Assembly: GCA_019232985.1 (NCBI GenBank)
Contig: JAFAMW010000027.1
Location: 1 to 55,323 of the forward strand
From: Roseateles sp.
GTDB lineage: Bacteria; Pseudomonadota; Gammaproteobacteria; Burkholderiales; Burkholderiaceae
Direction: 5' to 3'
Length of the DNA: 55,323 nt
Below are positions 29,388 to 37,988 of the stretch, piece by piece. A model generated the notes under the pieces. That model was not told the DNA's origin. It searched no databases and worked only from the letters and a program-made list of their open reading frames with translations. The first letter of the stretch is position 1. Every line of letters begins with the position of its first letter. The position numbers were made by a program, and so were the translations under genes.

Positions 29388-31067
29388 ATGACCGACCTGC
29401 AGAAGTTCCTCGCCGCGCGCGACCAGCTGCTCGCGCTGCGCGACGACTGGGCCCGCGCCCAGGCCGAGTTCCGCTGGCCCGAGCTGCACGAGTTCAACTG
29501 GGCGCTCGACCATTTCGACGCGCTGGCCGCGGGCAACGACGCGCCCGCGCTGTGCCTCGTCGAGGACGACGGCCGCGTCACGCGCGCGACGTTCGCCGAG
29601 ATGCGCGCGCGCTCGAACCGCGTCGCGAACTTCCTCGAGGCGGGCGGCGTCGCGCGCGGCGACCGCGTGCTGCTGCTGCTCGGCAACGAGCTCGCGCTGT
29701 GGGAGGTGATGCTCGCGTGCATCAAGATCGGCGCCGTGATGATCCCGGCGACCCAGCTGCTGACGGCCGCCGACATCGCCGACCGCGTGACGCGCGGCGG
29801 CGTGCGCCACGTCATCGCGGCGCCGGCGCTGACCGAGCGCGTCGACGCGGCCGAGGCGCTCAGCGCGCCGCTCAATCGCATCGTCGTCGGCCCGGCCACG
29901 GGCGCGTGGCGCGCGTACGCCGAGGCCGACGGCTTTGCCGCGACTTACGCGGCCCGGGTCGCGACGCGCGTCGACGAGCCGCTGCTGCTGTACTTCACCT
30001 CGGGCACGACGAGCAAGCCCAAGCTCGTCGAGCACACCCACCAGAGCTACCCGGTCGGCCATCTGTCGACGCTGTACTGGATCGGCCTGCGCCCCGGCGA
30101 CGTGCACTGGAACATCTCGAGCCCGGGCTGGGCCAAGCACGCGTGGAGCTGCTTCTTCGCGCCGTGGCTCGTCGGCGCGACGATCTTCTGCTTCAACCAG
30201 GCGCGCTTCGACGCGGCGCGCGCGCTCGCGGCGCTCGTCGCGCACCGCGTGACGACGCTGTGCGCGCCGCCGACGGTCTGGCGCATGCTGATCCAGCAGC
30301 CGCTCGCCGACTACGCGGTGCATCTGCGCGAGGTCGTCGGCGCGGGCGAGCCGCTGAACCCCGAGGTCATCGAGCAGGTCCAGCGCGCGTGGGGCCTGAC
30401 GATCCGCGACGGCTTCGGCCAGACCGAGACGACCGCGCTGATCGGCAACCCGCCGGGCCAGCCGCTCAAGCCCGGCTCGATGGGCCGGCCGCTGCCCGGC
30501 TACCGCGTCGCGCTGCTCGACGTCGACGACGGCGAGGCCGAGGAGGGCGAGATCGCGCTCGACCTGGCGGCGCGCCCGCTCGGCCTGATGCGCGGCTACG
30601 CCGGCGACGCCGAGAAGAACGCCGACGCGATGCGCGGCGGCTACTACCGCACCGGCGACGTCGCGAGCCGCGACGCCGACGGCTACATCACCTATGTCGG
30701 CCGCGCCGACGACGTGTTCAAGGCGAGCGACTACCGCATCAGCCCCTTCGAGCTCGAGAGCGTGCTGATCGAGCACCCGGCCGTCGTCGAGGCGGCCGTC
30801 GTGCCGTCGCCCGACGCGCTGCGCCTCGCCGTGCCCAAGGCCTTCGTCGTGCTCGCCGCGGGCCACGCGGCGGACGCGGCGACCGCGCAGGCGATCTTCG
30901 CGTTCTGCCGCGAGCGGCTCGCGCCCTACCAGCGCATCCGCCGCCTCGAGTTCGCCGAGCTGCCGAAGACCATCTCGGGCAAGATCCGCCGCGTCGAGCT
31001 GCGCGGCCGCGAGGCGGCGCGCGCGCAGCCGGTCGAGCGCCTGGACGGCGAGTACTTCGACAGCTAG
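29388..31067 (+). CDS. AMP-forming acyl-CoA synthetase
   Basis: 559 residues, with GGGAGA 8 bases before the ATG. ANL-superfamily motifs: the AMP-binding loop YFTSGTTSKPKLVEHTH (about 204-220), DGFGQTETTALIG, YYRTGDVASRDADGYITYVGRADDVFK and the catalytic lysine region PKTISGKIRRVEL near the C-terminus. The VFKASDYRISPFELESVL region and WNISSPGWAKHAWSCFFAPW resemble acetyl/medium-chain acyl-CoA synthetases. It activates a carboxylic acid to its CoA thioester; chain length is not determined. Possibly co-transcribed with gatCAB or driven from its own promoter. Confidence 0.88.
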   Translation: MTDLQKFLAARDQLLALRDDWARAQAEFRWPELHEFNWALDHFDALAAGNDAPALCLVEDDGRVTRATFAEMRARSNRVANFLEAGGVARGDRVLLLLGNELALWEVMLACIKIGAVMIPATQLLTAADIADRVTRGGVRHVIAAPALTERVDAAEALSAPLNRIVVGPATGAWRAYAEADGFAATYAARVATRVDEPLLLYFTSGTTSKPKLVEHTHQSYPVGHLSTLYWIGLRPGDVHWNISSPGWAKHAWSCFFAPWLVGATIFCFNQARFDAARALAALVAHRVTTLCAPPTVWRMLIQQPLADYAVHLREVVGAGEPLNPEVIEQVQRAWGLTIRDGFGQTETTALIGNPPGQPLKPGSMGRPLPGYRVALLDVDDGEAEEGEIALDLAARPLGLMRGYAGDAEKNADAMRGGYYRTGDVASRDADGYITYVGRADDVFKASDYRISPFELESVLIEHPAVVEAAVVPSPDALRLAVPKAFVVLAAGHAADAATAQAIFAFCRERLAPYQRIRRLEFAELPKTISGKIRRVELRGREAARAQPVERLDGEYFDS

Positions 31068-31085
31068 GAGCCTGTTCACACTGCG

Positions 31086-31099
31086 CAGACCCGGGTCTG
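31086..31099. repeat. 14-bp palindrome between convergent genes
   Basis: CAGACCCGGGTCTG is a perfect palindrome in the 45-base gap between the ligase stop and the chemoreceptor stop. It could form a small cruciform or weak bidirectional terminator; no T-run follows. Confidence 0.3.
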
Positions 31100-31112
31100 G
31101 GCTCCACGGGCC

Positions 31113-32849
31113 CTAGAACGTCTCCCAGTCGCTCTCGCCCTGTGGCCGGGCGGTCGAGCGGGCGGGCGTCGGCGTGGGCGCCGCTGCCGCCGTGGCGGCC
31201 GGCGCCGGCCGGGGCGCCGCCGGCCTGGGAGCGACCGCGGCGCGCGGCGCGGCGGCGGGGCGCGGTGCGGCGGGCCGCGGTGCCGCGGCAGGCGCCGGCG
31301 CGGTCGCGCGCGCGAGCTTGAAGACCGCCATCGCCTGCGCGAGCCGGCCGGCCTGGTGCTTGAGGCTTTCCGCGGCGGCGGCGCTCTGCTCGACGAGCGC
31401 GGCGTTCTGCTGGGTCACCTGGTCGAGCTGGGTGACGGCCTCGCCGACCTGGCCGATGCCCTTGCTCTGCTCGACGCTCGCGGCGCTGATTTCGCCGACC
31501 AGGTCGTTGACGCGCTGGACCTGCAGGACGACGTCGCCGATCGCCGCGCCGGCGTTGCCGACCAACGTCGTGCCGGCCTCGACGCGCTCGGCGCTCGCGT
31601 TGATCAGGCCCTTGATCTCCTTGGCGGCCGCGGCGCTGCGCTGGGCGAGCGAGCGCACTTCGCCGGCGACGACGGCGAAGCCGCGCCCCTGCTCGCCGGC
31701 GCGCGCCGCCTCGACGGCGGCGTTCAGGGCGAGGATATTGGTCTGGAACGCGATGCCGTCGATCACGCCGATGATGTCGGCGATCTTGCGCGAGCTCGTC
31801 GAGATGTCGGCCATGGTCGTGACGACCTCCTGGACCACCGCCCCGCCGCGCTCCGCGGCCTGCGCGGCGTTCTGCGCGATCTGGCGCGCCTGCTGGGCCG
31901 CGTCGGCGTTGTTGCGCACGGTCGAGGAGAGTTCCTCCATCGCCGCGGCGGTCTGCTCGAGGTTGCTGGCCTGCTCCTCGGTGCGCTGCGACAGGTCCTG
32001 GTTGCCCGAGGCGATTTCGCTGGAGCCCGTCGCGATCGAATCCGAGACCAGGCGCACGTCGCCGACGATGCCGGCGAGGCGCTCGTTCATCTCGCCGAGC
32101 GCGCCGAGCAGCGCGCCGGTCTCGTCCTTGCGGTCGCTGCGGACCTGCACGCTCAGGTCGCCGTCCGCGACGGTGCGCGCGAGCCACACGGCCTGCTGGA
32201 TCGGCGTGGTGATCGAGCGCGTGATCACGAATGCCAGTGCGGCGCCCAGGCCGGTCGAGACGACCAGCAGCGCGACGACGATCCGGCGCGTGCCGGTGAA
32301 CTCGGCCTGCGAAGCGGCGTAGGCCTTGTCCGCGCCCTCGGTCTGGAAGTCGATGTCCTTTTGCGTGGCGTCGCTGAGCGCGGTGAACGCCGCACGGCCT
32401 TCGACGTTGTAGATCTTGTAGGCCCCCGGGTGGTCGCCGCCGCGTGCCGTCGCGACGCAGCGCTCGGCCTGCTCGCGGTAGGCCTTGAGCGCCGCGACGA
32501 TCGCGTCCGCCAGCACGCGCTCGTCGGGCGAGCTGATGGTCTTGGCGTAGGACTCCCAGGCTGCGTCGGCGCGGCGCTGCTGGGTCTGGCGCGAACTGGT
32601 CTGGGCCTCGAGCGTGGCGGCGTCGTCGCTGACCGCAATCACCGCTTCGGCGCGCCGCTCGGCGTTCAAGGCGGTCGCGAACGCGCCGAGAAAACGGGTG
32701 CCCGGCAGCCAGTTGGTCGCGAGGTCGTCGGTCGCCGCGTTGACGACGCCGAGGCTGCGCAGGCTGAAGCCGCCGAGCAGCAGGGTCAGGGCCAGCACGA
32801 CCGCGAACGCGGCGCCCAGGCGCACGCCGATTTTCAGATTGTTGAGCAA
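31113..32849 (-). CDS. Methyl-accepting chemotaxis protein with tethered pentapeptide
   Basis: 578 residues. The first membrane helix is about 12-32, followed by a periplasmic four-helix-bundle ligand domain (about 33-190), a second helix (about 190-212), HAMP, and a long signalling coiled coil with the conserved hairpin tip [18 protein letters not shown] and [12 protein letters not shown] nearby. The C-terminal 60 residues are Ala/Pro/Arg repeats ending in ESDWETF. The last five residues match the NWETF pentapeptide that docks CheR/CheB in enteric receptors. It would sense a periplasmic signal and control CheA. No other che gene is in the window. Start at 32849 ([12 protein letters not shown]) is standard. 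Confidence 0.93.
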   Translation of the reverse strand: MLNNLKIGVRLGAAFAVVLALTLLLGGFSLRSLGVVNAATDDLATNWLPGTRFLGAFATALNAERRAEAVIAVSDDAATLEAQTSSRQTQQRRADAAWESYAKTISSPDERVLADAIVAALKAYREQAERCVATARGGDHPGAYKIYNVEGRAAFTALSDATQKDIDFQTEGADKAYAASQAEFTGTRRIVVALLVVSTGLGAALAFVITRSITTPIQQAVWLARTVADGDLSVQVRSDRKDETGALLGALGEMNERLAGIVGDVRLVSDSIATGSSEIASGNQDLSQRTEEQASNLEQTAAAMEELSSTVRNNADAAQQARQIAQNAAQAAERGGAVVQEVVTTMADISTSSRKIADIIGVIDGIAFQTNILALNAAVEAARAGEQGRGFAVVAGEVRSLAQRSAAAAKEIKGLINASAERVEAGTTLVGNAGAAIGDVVLQVQRVNDLVGEISAASVEQSKGIGQVGEAVTQLDQVTQQNAALVEQSAAAAESLKHQAGRLAQAMAVFKLARATAPAPAAAPRPAAPRPAAAPRAAVAPRPAAPRPAPAATAAAAPTPTPARSTARPQGESDWETF

Positions 32850-33005
32850 GGGAGGGCTCCTCGAAACGGATGGATGGACGCCAATCTCCCCCTGATCTGG
32901 ACCGGCTCTGACGCAACTCTATGCGCTCGCGCGCCCGTGTGCGCACCGCGCCGCGGCCCGCGACGGCCTCGTGCAAGGCGCCATGCGGCCCGTGCGCCGC
33001 GCCTC

Positions 33006-33677
33006 TCAGGGCTGCTGCTCGGCGTCGCTCGGCGGCAGGCTGCCCGGCGCGGCGCCGGCCCAGAGCTTCTTCAGGCGCGCGAGCTCCGCGTCGTAGCGCT
33101 TGTTGATGCGCACGATCTCGGCCTTCTGGTTCTCGATCAGCTGCTTCTGCGCCTCGACCGACGCGTCGTTCGCGTCGAGCGCCTGTTTGAGCTTGCCAGG
33201 CAGCGCCTTGCCCTTGTAGAACTCGGCCTCGTCGTCGAGCGGCCGGCGCTCCAGCGCGAGGTCCTTGATGCGCAGCTCCGAGAGATGCATGGCCTTGTTC
33301 GCGTCGTCGAGCGCGTTCGCGCGCGCGGCCTGATGCGCGGCCTCGTTCGGGAAGCGTTGCATCAGGTTGCGGTCGCGCCGCACGGCCTCCTGCTGGCGCA
33401 CATGTTCGGCGGCGAGGCGGCGGTCCTCGGCCTCCTTGTTCGCGCGCTCCTCGGGCGACAGGTAGGCCGGCAGCACGCCGCGCTGCGAGCCGTCGGCGTT
33501 GAGCACGCGCTGCTCGCGGCTCGTGCAGTCGGCGATCGGCCGGTCCGAGGTCAGCTTGCGGCCGTCCGGCGTCGTGCAGGTGTAGATCACCTGCGCCGCC
33601 GCGCCCTGCGCGAGCGCGAGCAGGCCGACCAGGCGGGCCAGGGCGAGCAGACGGCGGGGGGCGGGGCGGACGGGCAT
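33006..33677 (-). CDS. DUF4124-domain exported protein
   Basis: 223 residues. A signal peptide (RRLLALARLVGLLALAQGAAAQ) leads to a short DUF4124 domain (VIYTCTTPDGRKLTSDRPIADC, two cysteines), then a long charged alpha-helical region with coiled-coil character (EERANKEAEDRRLAAEHVRQ ... EAQKQLIENQKAEIVRINKR) and a Pro-rich end. Predicted periplasmic. DUF4124 has no known activity to me. It lies 15 bases downstream of pyrE on the same strand and is probably co-transcribed. Confidence 0.8.
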   Translation of the reverse strand: MPVRPAPRRLLALARLVGLLALAQGAAAQVIYTCTTPDGRKLTSDRPIADCTSREQRVLNADGSQRGVLPAYLSPEERANKEAEDRRLAAEHVRQQEAVRRDRNLMQRFPNEAAHQAARANALDDANKAMHLSELRIKDLALERRPLDDEAEFYKGKALPGKLKQALDANDASVEAQKQLIENQKAEIVRINKRYDAELARLKKLWAGAAPGSLPPSDAEQQP

Positions 33678-33692
33678 CGGGGCAGGGCTGGG

Positions 33693-34361
33693 TTAGACGC
33701 CGTAGCGGTCGCGGTAGGCCTGCACGGCCTGCGAATGCGCGGCGATCGCGGGGCTGCTGGCCGCGCGCAGATAGGCGAGCAGGTCGGCGAGGCCGGCAAT
33801 CGCGACGACCGGCAGCTTGAGCTGCTGGCCCACGTACTGCACGGCCGACCAGGGCATGTCGACGCCGTTCTCGGCGGCCTTCTCCTGGCGGTCGAGCGCG
33901 ATCACGACGCCGCAGGGCCGGGCGCCGGCGGCCTCGATCATCGCGATCGACTCGCGCACCGAGGTGCCGGCCGAGATCACGTCGTCGATGATCAGCACGC
34001 GGCCCTGGACCGGCGCGCCGACGAGCGTGCCGCCCTCGCCATGGTCCTTGGCCTCCTTGCGGTTGTACGCGAAGGGCACATTGCGGCCGCGCCGCGCGAG
34101 CTCGATCGCGACCGCCGCGGCGAGCGAGATGCCCTTGTACGCGGGGCCGAAGATCAGGTCGAACTCGAGCCCCGACGCGATCAGCGCCTCGGCGTAGAAC
34201 GCCGCGAGGCGGCCGAGCTTGGCGCCGTCGTCGAACAGGCCGGCGTTGAAGAAATACGGGCTCAGGCGCCCGGCCTTGGTCTTGAACTCGCCGAAGCGCA
34301 ACACGCCCGCTTCGACGGCGAAGGCCACGAAGTCCTGGGCGTTGTGTGAGGAATTGCTCAT
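33693..34361 (-). CDS. pyrE: Orotate phosphoribosyltransferase
   Basis: 222 residues. It contains GEFKTKAGRLSPYFFNAG, IFGPAYKGISLA, AYNRKEAKDHGEGG and the PRPP-binding motif GRVLIIDDVISAGTS. It makes orotidine 5'-phosphate from orotate and PRPP in pyrimidine synthesis. Start options are 34361 and 34370; neither has a strong ribosome binding site. TAGAAT sits only about 3 bases upstream of 34361, so if it is the -10 element the message would be almost leaderless, which makes the start uncertain. Confidence 0.94.
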   Translation of the reverse strand: MSNSSHNAQDFVAFAVEAGVLRFGEFKTKAGRLSPYFFNAGLFDDGAKLGRLAAFYAEALIASGLEFDLIFGPAYKGISLAAAVAIELARRGRNVPFAYNRKEAKDHGEGGTLVGAPVQGRVLIIDDVISAGTSVRESIAMIEAAGARPCGVVIALDRQEKAAENGVDMPWSAVQYVGQQLKLPVVAIAGLADLLAYLRAASSPAIAAHSQAVQAYRDRYGV

Positions 34362-34434
34362 GGCAGGCATTCTAGGATTGACGGGGGCTTGACAGACAAC
34401 GGGGCTTGTTGCGAGGCGTTGACGCTCGCCGGCC

Positions 34435-34472
34435 AAAAAAACGGCCCGCGCGAGCCGGGGCTCGGGCGGGCC
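34435..34472 (-). terminator. Strong intrinsic terminator after the TonB receptor gene
   Basis: On the minus strand a 14-bp stem (34472-34459 with 34456-34443, one mismatch, 2-base loop) is followed by G-C and seven T residues (34441-34435). It lies about 40 bases downstream of the receptor stop codon and before pyrE, so it isolates the two genes. Confidence 0.85.
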
Positions 34473-34482
34473 TGTGGGGCGT

Positions 34483-34505
34483 GCGAGGGGCGCGTCGCCC
34501 CTCGC
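34483..34505 (-). repeat. Second hairpin after the TonB receptor gene
   Basis: GCGAGGGGCG (34483-34492) and CGCCCCTCGC (34496-34505) form a perfect 10-bp stem with a 3-base loop directly after the receptor stop. It lies just ahead of the intrinsic terminator and may protect the 3' end. Confidence 0.5.
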
Positions 34506-34511
34506 CGGGAC

Positions 34512-36848
34512 TCAGAACGAGGCCTTGAACTGCACGCCGTAGGTGCGCGGGTCGTTGATGAAGCCCGTCAGGTTGTTGAAGTCGATCGCGCCGGTCACGA
34601 CGACCTTGTTCTGGATGTTGCGCACATAGGCCGCCAGCTCGTACTTGCCGTCGTGCCAGATGTAGCCGCCGCGCAGGCCGCCTTCGGTCAGCGGCTTGCC
34701 GGTGAACTCGACGGACTCGTAGATGAAGAAGTTGACGTGGCTGCGGTAGGTCCAGTCGGTGTAGACGTAGTACTCGCTGCCGTCCTCCTGCGGGAAGCCG
34801 TAGCGCAGGTTGAAGTTGCCGACGTACTTGGGCGCGTTCGGCAGCGGGTTGCCGTTCACGTAGACCTCGCCACCCGAGCTCGGCGCGCCGACGAAGGGGT
34901 TGGTCACCGTGCAGCCGCCGCCGCAGCTCGCGACCGTCAGGTTCGGGTCCTGGATCTTGGTGTTGTTGATCGAGCCCGACAGGTGGAGCATCAGGTTGTC
35001 GAGCGGCAGCAGGTCGAGGTTGACCTCGAGGCCGTTGCCCTTGACCTTCTTCGCGCTCTTGACCGCGTTGCTGTTGCCGGTGCCGCCGACCTCGGTCAGC
35101 TGCAGGTTCTTGACGTCGTAGCTGTAGACGTCGGCCGACAGGCGCGCGCGGCGCTGCCAGAAGTCGCTCTTGACGCCGAGCTCATAGGAGGTCAGCGATT
35201 CCGGGCCGGCCGTCGTCAGCGGGCCGAACTCGCCGGCCGGCAGCACCGTCGACGCGCGGAAGCCCGAGCCGATCTTGGCGTAGATATTGGTGTTCTTGTC
35301 GAGCGAGTAGACGGCCGAGGTGTCCCAGGTCCACTTCGAGTCCTTGGTGTTCGCGCCGAGGCCGTTCGCCGCGTCGAGCGCCTGGCCGTTCGTCGCCGGT
35401 GCCCACGAGTAGAGGGTCTTCTTGTCGTCGGTGTAGCGCAGGCCGCCGCCAAGCTTGAGGTCGCTCGTGACCTGGTAGGTCACGGCGCCGAACAGCGCGT
35501 AGGCGCGGTTGCTCTGGTGCGTCTCGGCGTACAGCGGGTTGCCGGTGCCGTAGGGCGGCGCGCCCGAGTAGTCGATGTTTTCCCAGGTGTAGCGCTCGTC
35601 GAACAGGAACACGCCGCCCTGCCACTTGAACGGGCCCGGGTCCTTGGACTCGAGGCGCACTTCCTGGGTCAGCTGGCGGTGGCCGTGCAGCGCGTCGGAG
35701 GTCTCGTCCGGGAACAGCGCGACGTTGAGCGCACCGGTCGGGAAGCTGTACGGGGGCGCGCCGCCGTCGACGTCGCCGCGGCTGAACGGTTGCACCGTCT
35801 CGATCGCCGTGATCGAGTAGATGTCGAAGTCGCTGTTGCCCGACCACTTCAGGCGCGCGCTCGCGCCGGCCGAGTGCACGGTCTGGGTGTTGCGGCCGTC
35901 GATCGACATCTGGTCGGGCTTGAAGCCGGCGATCAGGTTGTTCGTGCCGGGCTGGATGATGCCGGCGCGGAAGAGGCGCGGGCTACCGTCGAGGTCGCGG
36001 CCGTGGACGTTGAACAGCGCGCTGAAGTCGGTCGTCTTGTAGAGCGCCTGGACGCGGATCGCCGCGTCGTCGTAGCCCTCGGTCTTGGCCGTGTAGCTGG
36101 GGTCGGGCGAGGTCGGCTGGTAGGTGTTCCTGACCCAGTTGCCGCGGTGCTGCTCCTGCGCCGAGACGCGCACGGCCCAGTCGCCGGTCATCGGCACGTT
36201 GGCCGCGGCCTCGGCGTTGATCGTGCTGTAGTTGCCGACGCCGATGCTCACGTAGCCGTCGTCGGCGTGCGAGGGCGCGACCGAGTCGAACTTGACGACG
36301 CCGGCCGGCGTGTTGCGGCCGAACAGCGTGCCTTGCGGGCCGGCCAGCACTTCGACGGCCTTGACGTCGAAGACCGGGAAGCCCTTCAGGATCGGGTTCT
36401 CCTGCACCACGTCGTCGTACACCAGCGACACGGGCTGCGAGGCGTTCAGGTGGAAGTCGGTGTTGCCGTAGCCGCGGATGTAGAAACGCGGGAAAGCGCG
36501 TCCGAACGACGATTCGATGTTCAGGCTGGGCACGCGGCCCGACAGGGCGCGCACGTCCTCGCCGCTGGCATTCAGGGCGTCGAGTGCGTCCCCGCTGACG
36601 GTGGCCACGGCGGTGGGCACGTCCTTGATGTTGGCCACGCGGCGCTCGGCCGTCACCACCACGGTTTCAAGTTGCGAGGCGTTGCGGCCTGCTTGGCCCG
36701 TTGAGCCGGTTTCCGCTTGCGCCTGCGCGCTATCCGGTGCGGCTTGGGCCATCACCGCTTGGAGGGGACAGGCACCCAGCGCCAGCGCAGCGGCAAGGGC
36801 GGTGGCGGTCGGCAGGGGCGAGCGAAGAGAAGAGGTGATTCGTTTCAT
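34512..36848 (-). CDS. TonB-dependent outer-membrane receptor
   Basis: 778 residues from the ATG at 36846-36848; a GTG four codons upstream is possible. A signal peptide (MKRITSS ... ALALGACPLQAVMAQ), a TonB box (ETVVVTAERR) and a plug domain with FYIRGYGNTDFHLN and VEVLAGPQGTLFGRNTPAGVVKF are followed by a 22-strand-type barrel ending in aromatic F (GVQFKASF). This subgroup is common in sphingomonads and imports siderophores or other bulky ligands; the ligand is not evident. A cysteine pair CGGGC is present in an extracellular-type loop. A GCAAACGTTTGC palindrome upstream and a divergent TetR gene suggest specific regulation. Confidence 0.9.
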   Translation of the reverse strand: MKRITSSLRSPLPTATALAAALALGACPLQAVMAQAAPDSAQAQAETGSTGQAGRNASQLETVVVTAERRVANIKDVPTAVATVSGDALDALNASGEDVRALSGRVPSLNIESSFGRAFPRFYIRGYGNTDFHLNASQPVSLVYDDVVQENPILKGFPVFDVKAVEVLAGPQGTLFGRNTPAGVVKFDSVAPSHADDGYVSIGVGNYSTINAEAAANVPMTGDWAVRVSAQEQHRGNWVRNTYQPTSPDPSYTAKTEGYDDAAIRVQALYKTTDFSALFNVHGRDLDGSPRLFRAGIIQPGTNNLIAGFKPDQMSIDGRNTQTVHSAGASARLKWSGNSDFDIYSITAIETVQPFSRGDVDGGAPPYSFPTGALNVALFPDETSDALHGHRQLTQEVRLESKDPGPFKWQGGVFLFDERYTWENIDYSGAPPYGTGNPLYAETHQSNRAYALFGAVTYQVTSDLKLGGGLRYTDDKKTLYSWAPATNGQALDAANGLGANTKDSKWTWDTSAVYSLDKNTNIYAKIGSGFRASTVLPAGEFGPLTTAGPESLTSYELGVKSDFWQRRARLSADVYSYDVKNLQLTEVGGTGNSNAVKSAKKVKGNGLEVNLDLLPLDNLMLHLSGSINNTKIQDPNLTVASCGGGCTVTNPFVGAPSSGGEVYVNGNPLPNAPKYVGNFNLRYGFPQEDGSEYYVYTDWTYRSHVNFFIYESVEFTGKPLTEGGLRGGYIWHDGKYELAAYVRNIQNKVVVTGAIDFNNLTGFINDPRTYGVQFKASF

Positions 36849-36900
36849 GCAGGGACTCACTTTCGGCGAAAGCGTAGGGGCCGAGGATTCGGCAAACGAA

Positions 36901-36912
36901 GCAAACGTTTGC
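36901..36912. promoter_or_regulatory. LacI/GalR-type operator palindrome
   Basis: GCAAACGTTTGC is a perfect 12-bp palindrome with the central CG typical of LacI/GalR/PurR operators. A direct half-copy, GCAAACG, precedes it at 36892-36898. It lies 53 bases upstream of the receptor ATG, where a repressor could block transcription. No LacI-family gene is in the window, so the regulator would be encoded elsewhere. The rest of 36913-37120 is AT-richer and probably contains both divergent promoters, which I could not place. Confidence 0.5.
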
Positions 36913-37120
36913 GCGCGTGGTAAGACGAGAATCTATCGCGACAGTTCTGTGAAAAACCATTTCGCACCGCTTTGGCGCGCAAAACCGGTCCAAACTGTTG
37001 GATATTTGCGTCAACCCAAGGAGGCAGCAGAGCGGAGATTCACGGGAACGCACAAAGCTATGAATCGCACAAGGTCTTACACTGCAGCATTCATCGTTTT
37101 TAGCAATTCAAGGCGTCTTT

Positions 37121-37852
37121 ATGCCTAGCCCCAGGCCAGCCAAGCGCACGACAGACTCGAAACTCACCGCCCAACCCAAACGTCATCGCGTCAGGCGAGG
37201 CAATGCCGACGACGCCGAGCGCATGCGCAGCGATTTGCTGCAGGCCGCGATGGAGCTGTTCGCGCAGGGCGGCGTCGAAGCCGTCTCGGTACGCGGCGTC
37301 GCCACCCGCATCGGCGTGTCGGCCATGGCGCCCTACCGCTATTTCGCCAGCCGCGCCGACCTGCTGCATGGCCTGTGGCGCCAGGTGATTGGCGAACTGC
37401 ATGGGCATTTGTGCGCCGCCACGGTGCACCTGGACAATCCAATGGCCCGGCACCGCGCCCTGATCCGGGCCTATTTCAATTTCTGGGAACTACGCCGCAG
37501 CGAGTTTCAATTGGTTTACGAGACGCAGGGGCTGGAGATGCATGCCAAGGCCATCCCGCAGGTCGATTTGCTGCCCTACAACGCCATCCTCCAGCTCGGC
37601 CGGGGCATATCTGCCGATGTCGCCAAGGCGCTGGGCCAGTCCGCCACGCATGTGGCCTTGGCCACCGATTTGCGCGTCGCCCTGATGTTCGGGTTCATGC
37701 AGGCCAATATGGTGAATCGGCGCTATCCCTGGTCCGACATGGCGGCGCTCAAAGAGACCTGCATCGAACAGATCGCCTGCGCCGTCGAGCGTGTGTTGCA
37801 GGAGGGCGGCAGTCCGGTCCATTCCGCTGCCGCCATGCCGGTCAGCCCCTGA
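37121..37852 (+). CDS. TetR-family transcriptional regulator
   Basis: 243 residues. A basic, unstructured N-terminal extension of about 33 residues precedes the TetR helix-turn-helix (LLQAAMELFAQGGVEAVSVRGVATRIGVSAMAPYRYFASRADLLHGLW, about 38-85). The C-terminal ligand domain contains FQLVYETQGLEMH and other helices. It is divergent from the TonB receptor gene over 272 bases and likely regulates it or itself. Codon use differs from the preceding 35 kb (more CTG, GCC, CAA). Confidence 0.87.
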   Translation: MPSPRPAKRTTDSKLTAQPKRHRVRRGNADDAERMRSDLLQAAMELFAQGGVEAVSVRGVATRIGVSAMAPYRYFASRADLLHGLWRQVIGELHGHLCAATVHLDNPMARHRALIRAYFNFWELRRSEFQLVYETQGLEMHAKAIPQVDLLPYNAILQLGRGISADVAKALGQSATHVALATDLRVALMFGFMQANMVNRRYPWSDMAALKETCIEQIACAVERVLQEGGSPVHSAAAMPVSP

Positions 37853-37988
37853 GACCGGGACCCCGGCGCGTCGAGCCGCAGCTGGTCCTGTACACGCCCT
37901 GCACACGCTGCCCGGCCTCGGCCGCCTCGCGGAACATCGGCGTGGCTTGGACTTCAGGCCTTTCCTGCATGGCATTCATCCGGTCCGA

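Noticed and set aside
34389..36704. Plus-strand frame of 771 codons opposite the TonB receptor
   Set aside because: It reads through the receptor's terminator and is Val/Arg/Ala-rich without domains; the minus-strand receptor is unambiguous.
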